Source: Ectocarpus siliculosus (taxonomy: Eukaryota; Sar; Phaeophyceae; Ectocarpales; Ectocarpaceae). From it: a DNA stretch of 12,003 nt. The translations under genes were made by a program, and so were the position numbers. A model generated the notes under the pieces. The model worked only from the letters and a program-made list of their open reading frames with translations. It was not told where the DNA came from and ran no database searches. Of this stretch, positions 8,501 to 12,003 are shown piece by piece (the first letter of the stretch is position 1; every line of letters begins with the position of its first letter). The DNA is taken from positions 1 to 12,003 of the forward strand of contig FN649038.1 in assembly GCA_000310025.1 (NCBI GenBank). Reading direction: 5' to 3'.

Positions 8501-9262
8501 TGTTGGTCTGTGCGTGAGCTGGGCAAACAGGAAAAATTCCGGGAACCATGCGACAACAAAGGAGTGTGTGTACGGGGACGTTCAAGTAACACTTAGCGCC
8601 CCCACCCACGGCGCCTCGAAAGGCAGGTCCATGTGAAACACACGGCAGCGCCAACTAACGGCGAGAACATCGAAATGCGCCTAACAAAGTCCCGGCAATA
8701 CTCATCATTTAAGAATAATATCATCTACCCGCCGCTGTGCAACGTCCTTGGCAGTGTTTGGAGCGGACGAACCCAAACCGACGAGCGGAAGGTATGGATA
8801 GCGGCGACGAAGTATGAGACTGTCTTGCGACACCAGAATCAAACGAGCCAAGAGTAAGGCATTCTCCGCCGAAAAAAAACAATTGCAGACCTTGAAGTAT
8901 CGCGTGGACGTATTGCCGTCTATCGCGGCCGCCTGCGTCCAGAAGTCCTGTCCCTCTATGGGAGTGTATTTCCGGCACTGATCACAAGCGTGATCTACCC
9001 ACGGGGAGTCCCTCCAGTTCCTGTCGTTGAGCTCCTCCTCGACACGACGTAGCCCCGCCCAACTATTGCATCCTGACTGCTCACCTCTCTCATCAAACAC
9101 ATCGACAGCCTTGGGATCCCTTGGCTTGAGTGCCTGGCCGGGCAATGCGTACCACTTGTGTGGACCTTGCACGCAATAATAACGGAGAAAGTTTGAGTAA
9201 CGGCAAGCAAGACGAAGAACTTGAGTCAGTTGCCAGCACGATAGCTGAAGGCGACTCGCCAT
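5480..9262 (-). CDS. KDZ-type transposase gene with introns, CxC5-like and CxC6-like clusters
   Basis: This is a minus-strand gene split into at least seven exons. From the N-terminus the order is a CxC5-like cysteine cluster (HACDQC), a CxC6-like cluster (RYCENH, HKC, PCGNN, LTC), a basic linker, and the KDZ domain with FYDKAC, VDRFHYRGH and NSSIAESNN. This order matches CxC5-CxC6-KDZ transposases (Kyakuja-Dileera-Zisupton superfamily, RNase H fold), which cut and move DNA elements. From 7872 down to 5480 the six exons (7680-7872, 6960-7110, 6464-6686, 6040-6191, 5723-5848, 5480-5559) join in phase with no stop. Two joins recreate core motifs. The link between the CxC5 exon and 7872 is unresolved, and the 5' end is provisional: ATG at 9262 is the first Met after an in-frame stop, but an upstream exon is possible. 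No terminal inverted repeats were found, so it may be an element copy or a host-captured gene. Confidence 0.75.
5723..5848 (-). CDS. KDZ gene exon: C-terminal helical segment of the core
   Basis: The acceptor CTCTTGCTGACCAG (ending at 5849) is pyrimidine-rich and ideal. The join with 6040 restores a Gly and gives WLSGFRHVLMRIPK, continuing into NRFVLDNNICFKNELLL and KKLLSQHPTF. Known KDZ domains end with an FFLD(D/E)MI..(R/K)NE.T or NELL helix at the same distance after the SxAE motif. The reading hits TAG one codon beyond the donor C|GTTAGC at 5723/5722. The intron upstream (6039-5849) is 191 bases. Confidence 0.75.
6040..6191 (-). CDS. KDZ gene exon: FHYRGH and SSIAE motifs
   Basis: After acceptor CCGGCAG (ending at 6192) the exon completes the Arg codon and reads FHYRGHTEL, then NNPNDYNNPLLW, then FYWNSSIAESNNGWLS. 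KDZ transposases carry VDxFHYxGH, a CNP-like stretch, and W(Y/F)(F/W)N(T/S)SxAExxNxW at these positions. The Glu of SIAE (6064-6062) is a probable active-site acidic residue. The CNP-like stretch lacks its usual Cys before NP (LNNP here), although one Cys sits just upstream. The exon ends at G|GTGCGTCAG (6040/6039). Confidence 0.8.
6464..6686 (-). CDS. KDZ gene exon: first half of the transposase core
   Basis: This is the clearest family match: SCGIICGIVPLLEAEG, then HIFPDEDRRPTILFYDKACVL (YDKAC within 6549-6532), then SWVGTMLIVDR. KDZ domains share CG(I/V)I, a (F/Y)(I/Y)YDxAC block and an (F/L)(I/V)VDxFHYxGH block. The acceptor is AGAGCAG (ending at 6687). The donor CG|GTACGT at 6464/6463 interrupts the Arg codon of the VDRFHY motif, so the unspliced reading loses the motif two codons later. 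Introns are 273 bases upstream (6959-6687) and 272 bases downstream (6463-6192). Confidence 0.8.
6960..7110 (-). CDS. KDZ gene exon: basic linker
   Basis: It follows a strong acceptor on the minus strand: CTAAC branch-like sequence, pyrimidine-rich run, CCACCACAG ending at 7111. The exon encodes an Arg-rich stretch (VLRRGRNAPGRRRERF) and then KVHTPTSVE. In related proteins an Arg-rich segment with R-x-THNE lies just before the first core strand. It ends one base into a codon at donor GTGTAC (6959). The 569-base intron upstream (7679-7111) separates it from the CxC6 exon, both in phase 0. Sequence similarity here is weak, so this exon rests mainly on splice signals and phase. Confidence 0.5.
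7680..7872 (-). CDS. KDZ gene exon with CxC6-like cysteine cluster
   Basis: The minus-strand exon starts after GAATGGCAG (acceptor ending at 7873) and ends at donor GTGTCG (7679). It carries RYCENH, then HGHKC, then PPCGNN, then LTCTAHK, followed by a charged tail with RARFLDQE. Spaced Cys and His pairs of this kind, following a CxC5-like cluster and preceding a KDZ domain, define the CxC6-like cluster in KDZ transposases. Read without the donor it would stop two codons later. Its length of 193 bases (one base plus 64 codons) ends in phase 0, which fits the next exon. Confidence 0.7.
7873..8878 (-). other. Unresolved intron or insertion inside the KDZ gene
   Basis: About 1 kb separates the CxC5-like cluster from the CxC6-like cluster, which are normally only a few tens of residues apart in this family. 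Neither strand shows a recognisable coding region. It may be one long intron, two introns around a small exon carrying the missing link, or an intron enlarged by a nested repeat. A 10-bp near-tandem repeat ((C/A)AAAGATCAC, 7881-7900) lies close to the downstream acceptor. Confidence 0.5.
8879..9262 (-). CDS. KDZ gene exon with CxC5-like cysteine cluster
   Basis: The open stretch includes LRYYCVQGPHKWYALPG, then VEEELNDRNW, then WVDHACDQCRKY (HACDQC at 8992-8975), then FWTQAAAIDGNT and RYFKVCNC. In KDZ-associated proteins an L..RN....W.H.C..C segment followed by QA..(T/V)DG is the CxC5 signature, probably zinc binding. The exon's 3' end is not fixed. AAG|GTCTGC at 8891/8890 is one possible donor, but it would leave a phase unlike that needed at 7872, so a small unseen exon may intervene. 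The reading continues open to 8705 without family resemblance. The left limit 9262 is the first Met; an acceptor at 9220 would drop the first codons. Confidence 0.6.
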
Positions 9263-9636
9263 CGGTTGTCGGTTCTGTGTGAATAACCCTCCGTGCTGTA
9301 GAGGACGCGCGGTCGTTCGTGTAACCGCTAAGGCTTGTCAAACATCTCCCACCCCGGGTAGGTGTCCCACCCCTTGCGTAATGACAGAGGAAAGCCAAGA
9401 AGAAACAAACGATTGACTACTGCCAAATAAAAGGCTCGCACGCATGTCCCCTGCTCGGCGCTCCCTTATCCTTCCTACGAGAAGTTACTGTTAACCTGTA
9501 CGCGGTCGGATTGGGATTGGGTACTAATGTTTGTTCGCCGTCGATGGGAAATGTATTCCAATGTGGGTAGAGGTCTGCTGTGTTGTCACAACAGAATACA
9601 ACATGTTGCAGAAAGGGGACAACGCAACTTTCTTAC

Positions 9637-9779
9637 CAACACCATTTGCGGCCTTATGCACGGCGTATATCTCCCAGCACTGCAGGAGCTCTGAACCCAG
9701 GAGACGCAACTCCCGGCCGCCGCCGACGTCCGCGGCGGCCGTGTTGGAGTGCAGTTCAGCGTAGGAGTTGAAGCCCGCC
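9637..9779 (-). CDS. Possible 5' exon of the KDZ gene
   Basis: The minus strand reads openly as a protein-like stretch containing FNSYAELHSNT and LQCWEIYAVHKAANGV. It ends exactly at a near-consensus donor, GTAAGAAAG (9636-9628), and is preceded by CTGACAG, a possible acceptor. The one base left over at 9637 is in phase with an acceptor at 9220 (CTCAAG), which leads into the CxC5 exon at 9219. No Met is present, so the start would lie further upstream. Homology is not recognisable; the assignment rests on splice signals and phase. Confidence 0.35.
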
Positions 9780-9804
9780 CTGTCAGATATGCAACATAGC
9801 AGCG

Positions 9805-10197
9805 ATGTGTGCCACAGTAACCCACAGAGGGATGCTGGATCCTCTCCTCAGGAGTACCCTAGGGGACGAAATTTACCAGGGGCCGACATACGATAGAGAA
9901 TTGGTAGAGTGGCTAACCAAGCTGAAGCCATCGACTGCGGTTGCGATTACTCGGTCGGCATGTACGTCCGCCCCTTCTTTTAACAAGTTCCACGACAACA
10001 TGCACGGCGTCAGGATGCTGTCGATTTCCGCGGACTTATGGTCCGCTAGCGGGCAATCACATGTCCGCATGTTGCCGCCGAGTCACTTGCGTGTATTTCG
10101 GGCCAAGGATTTATTCGATTCGCCCATGGACGGAGTGGTGAGGCCGGCCACCGTTGAGGTGATGCCGTTCGTAATCTCGGATTTGAGACGCATCTAG
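9805..10197 (+). CDS. Unrecognised ORF, 130 codons
   Basis: This is a complete ATG-to-TAG frame between the two transposon genes. The protein is soluble-looking and of balanced composition (LGDEIYQGPTYDRELVEWLTK, then MHGVRMLSISADLW, then FVISDLRRI at the end). It has no signal peptide or membrane segment, and I recognise no family. It lies about 140 bases upstream of the recombinase start, on the same strand, and could be an exon or fragment. The opposite strand is also open over 9873-10070, ending beside a GTAAAT donor-like site, so which strand, if either, is coding is undecided. Confidence 0.25.
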   Translation: MCATVTHRGMLDPLLRSTLGDEIYQGPTYDRELVEWLTKLKPSTAVAITRSACTSAPSFNKFHDNMHGVRMLSISADLWSASGQSHVRMLPPSHLRVFRAKDLFDSPMDGVVRPATVEVMPFVISDLRRI

Positions 10198-10213
10198 ATT
10201 TCGGAACGAAATC
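10197..10213. repeat. Perfect inverted repeat, 7-bp arms
   Basis: GATTTCG, a GAA loop, then CGAAATC. It lies right after the stop of the unrecognised ORF and 120 bases before the recombinase ATG. It could be a small hairpin at an element border, but such short palindromes are also expected by chance. Confidence 0.4.
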
Positions 10214-11223
10214 GGGAAGAGTCAGATATTCCAGAAAGGATATTGGAAAATGACCCCACCTAGTTTAATCCCCCTTTTCTCTCCCGAAATACGCCGGAGC
10301 TACCGAGGAGAAGGGATATATTTGAGAGTCGTAACATGCCGCCTCGCAACACGCGGCGCTCCACGGCGGCGACTTCGGCGGCTGCTTCTTCTACAACGGC
10401 TTCCTCAGCGGCGGCGCCTGCTTCCTCAGCGGCTGCTGCCCCGGCGGCGGCTGCCGCGGCCCCAGCGGCTGCCAGCGCGCCGATGGGACCGCTTTCCCCG
10501 CCTCCACCTGGGCTGCCTCCCCGGCCCGACCGCCAGACGGCCGCGTTTGTGGACGCGACCACGGCGGCCTACGCTCTGCCGTGCTACACGGCGCTGTGCC
10601 GGGAGCAGGGCCAACGCTGGACCTTGGGCGGGTGTTCGACCGCAACCGGCTCGGTAGCGATCAGGGCACTGTTAAGGAGTTGGTCCTCCGTTTGGGTGAG
10701 GTGGCCACTCGGCTGCCGCCCCTGCCCGGGGCGGAGACCTACACGGCAGTTTTGGCGCGCGCCAGGAAGGTGGCCACTTCGCGGGCGGGCGACAAGTCCG
10801 TTGCCTATCGCCAGGCGAGGCGAAGAAGCTCCTGGCCGAGTACACTGTGGAACTCGCGCTCCGCCATGGCCGCCTCCTGCAGTCAGAAGGCTGTGTTCGT
10901 CGTGCCAGACGGAAAACGTGGGACATTACAACTATTGTTGATCCTGCGGTGTTCAGCCTGCCCGCGGGCGTCCGGTACCGCGTGACCCTCAAGCGGCTCG
11001 GGTGTCGATCGATTTCGACGCGCTGCGCGCTCGTGGTGATCAGGTCCTCTCGGCCGCATCTAACCGTCGTCCTCAACAGCGCAAGTGCGCCGTAGCGGAC
11101 GGGTTCGACGCTTTCATACTTTCGGCGACTACACAACGTCGGGGTTGGAAGCAGGCGTCGGACCGAGACGTGTTTGACTATCTCTGCTTCTTGGACACAC
11201 AAGGTAGTGGTACCAAGTGGGTG

Positions 11224-11355
11224 CACGACAGGGCATGCCCTGGTTACCCTCGTCTTCACTTGGACTGTGCACCCTCGTCTTCACTTCACGACAGGGCATG
11301 TAGTTACCCTCCTTATCCTGTGGTACAAAAGGGTGCACTCCTACCTCGTCTTCAC
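11224..11355 (+). repeat. Scrambled micro-duplications inside the recombinase
   Basis: CACGACAGGGCATG occurs at 11224-11237 and 11287-11300, both followed closely by TTACCCTC. ACCCTCGTCTTCACTT occurs at 11246-11261 and 11271-11286, and ACCTCGTCTTCAC returns at 11343-11355 where it encodes the true YLVFT. This patch sits where related recombinases should have several tens of residues of the N-terminal SAM-like domain. It looks like filler DNA copied from the neighbourhood during break repair or template switching. Confidence 0.75.
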
Positions 11356-11604
11356 GGGGGAGGAACAAAAACGTGTGGGTGTCGCTGTCAACCAGGCAGA
11401 GGCTATGTTACCGCACGTCCTCATCGACCTGTTGAGGGACATGCGCTCTCGCGCGCAGACTGCGTCCTCTTTGGCGGAACGTATTGAGCTCACCAGGGAC
11501 GTCGCTTTGTTTTCGCTGGCGTTCGCCTCCATGCGGCGAGGCCATGATCTCTCCTTCACTATGGGATCGCAAGTTCTGCGGTTGCCCGCGGGGGAGGGTC
11601 TTCT

Positions 11605-12003
11605 GATTTCAACTTCCAGTTTGGCAAGACCCTCCGGGACTCTGTTGATGCCGTGGTCGTGCATCCGGACGTCGCTTGCCCGTCTATTTGTGCGGTGAGC
11701 AATGTTACGGCCTACATCAGTGCGGCGGAGCGTATTGGCTGGGATTTGTCCCAAGGGCATCTGTTTCCTATCGTTCTGCTGGGTGGAACTCGGGGCTGCG
11801 CTCCGCTTACGGCGGTTCAGATGACGGCTGCCCTACAAGGGCATTTCCGAGCGGCGGGACTGCCGCACCGCTACACTATGCATTCGTTCCGCGTCGGAGG
11901 TTCTGTAGCGCAGTCGCTAGACGGAACGGCGATGGACGCTATCATGAAAATTGCCGGGTGGCGCACGGAGAGTGTAGCGAAGCGATATGTTGGCGCCACT
12001 ACT
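11605..12003 (+). CDS. Tyrosine recombinase catalytic C-terminus, open to the edge
   Basis: An uninterrupted frame of 133 codons starts at DFNFQFGKTLRDSVDAVV and reads through ISAAERIGWDLSQGHLFP and MTAALQGHFRAAGLP to HSFRVGGSVAQSL and IMKIAGWRTESVAKRYVGA. It holds boxes with His-x-x-Arg, the Trp that replaces the third catalytic His in many members, and the Tyr nucleophile. Its lack of stops contrasts with the indel-ridden N-terminal half. It continues past 12003. Confidence 0.85.

Larger units (their letters stand above)
10336..12003 (+). pseudogene. Crypton/DIRS-type tyrosine recombinase, degraded, runs off the right edge
   Basis: ATG at 10336 opens an Ala/Ser/Pro-rich N-terminus (MPPRNTRRS, low complexity to about residue 60). 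The family-like reading then hops frames: frame 1 to about 10630, frame 3 (VFDRNRLGSDQG, LRLGEVATRL) to about 10810, frame 2 (KKLLAEYTVELALRHGRLLQ, IVDPAVFSLPAGVRY) to about 11000, and frame 1 (SIDFDALRARGDQVL, DVFDYLCFLDTQG) to about 11220. A scrambled patch follows, then frame 2 (SYLVFTGEEQK, LFSLAFASMRRGHDLSF), then frame 1 from 11605 to the edge. Catalytic residues are visible: Arg in SMRRGHDL, HSFR, GW, and the Tyr nucleophile in AKRYVG (11986-11988). These enzymes recombine DNA through a phosphotyrosine link. No RT is visible nearby, which favours Crypton, but a DIRS-type element extending rightwards is possible. Confidence 0.85.

Noticed and set aside
10315-10323. TATA-like GATATATTT before the recombinase ATG
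   Set aside because: It sits only about 13 bases upstream of the ATG at 10336, too close for an ordinary TATA-driven start; may be chance.
10260-10657. Ala-rich minus and Arg-rich + ORFs around the recombinase N-terminus
   Set aside because: Alternate-frame readings of the GCC/GCG-rich low-complexity start.

Overview
The window looks like nuclear DNA from a repeat-rich eukaryote. It holds pieces of three unrelated transposable-element classes, a self-complementary minisatellite, and GT-AG introns with pyrimidine-rich acceptors. No cellular housekeeping gene, rRNA, tRNA, prokaryotic operon or CRISPR array was recognised. The Copia and tyrosine-recombinase proteins resemble, from memory, families abundant in stramenopiles, brown algae in particular. 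That guess at the host is only low to moderate in confidence.

Layout, left to right on the + strand. (1) Positions 1 to about 4000 hold the 3' half of a Ty1/copia LTR retrotransposon: integrase, reverse transcriptase and RNase H, then a polypurine tract and a probable 3' LTR. The pol frame is broken twice. A +1 shift lies near an eight-G run (944-951), and an in-frame TAG (1476-1478) lies between integrase and RT. The bases after that TAG match the known CAR-YYA readthrough context. (2) Positions 4211-4636 hold a 10-bp palindromic minisatellite (unit TACCCATGGG) with a degenerate flank. Its symmetry makes it open in all six frames with the same peptide. (3) Positions 4637-5479 hold no recognisable gene. 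(4) Positions 5480 to 9262, perhaps to 9779, hold a multi-exon gene on the minus strand. When the introns are recognised by their GT and AG ends, the exons join in phase into a KDZ-type (Kyakuja-Dileera-Zisupton) transposase. It has upstream CxC5-like and CxC6-like cysteine clusters. Read without introns it looks like scattered short ORFs. (5) Positions 9805-10197 hold an unrecognised ORF. (6) Positions 10336-12003 hold a tyrosine recombinase of the Crypton/DIRS kind. Its catalytic module (Arg, HSFR, GW, Tyr) is readable up to the right edge. The N-terminal half carries several indels, and a central piece is replaced by short scrambled duplications.

The elements do not form a pathway; they are neighbours in a transposon-dense stretch. 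The Copia and tyrosine-recombinase copies look decayed. The KDZ gene is the best-preserved coding unit and the most interesting object here.
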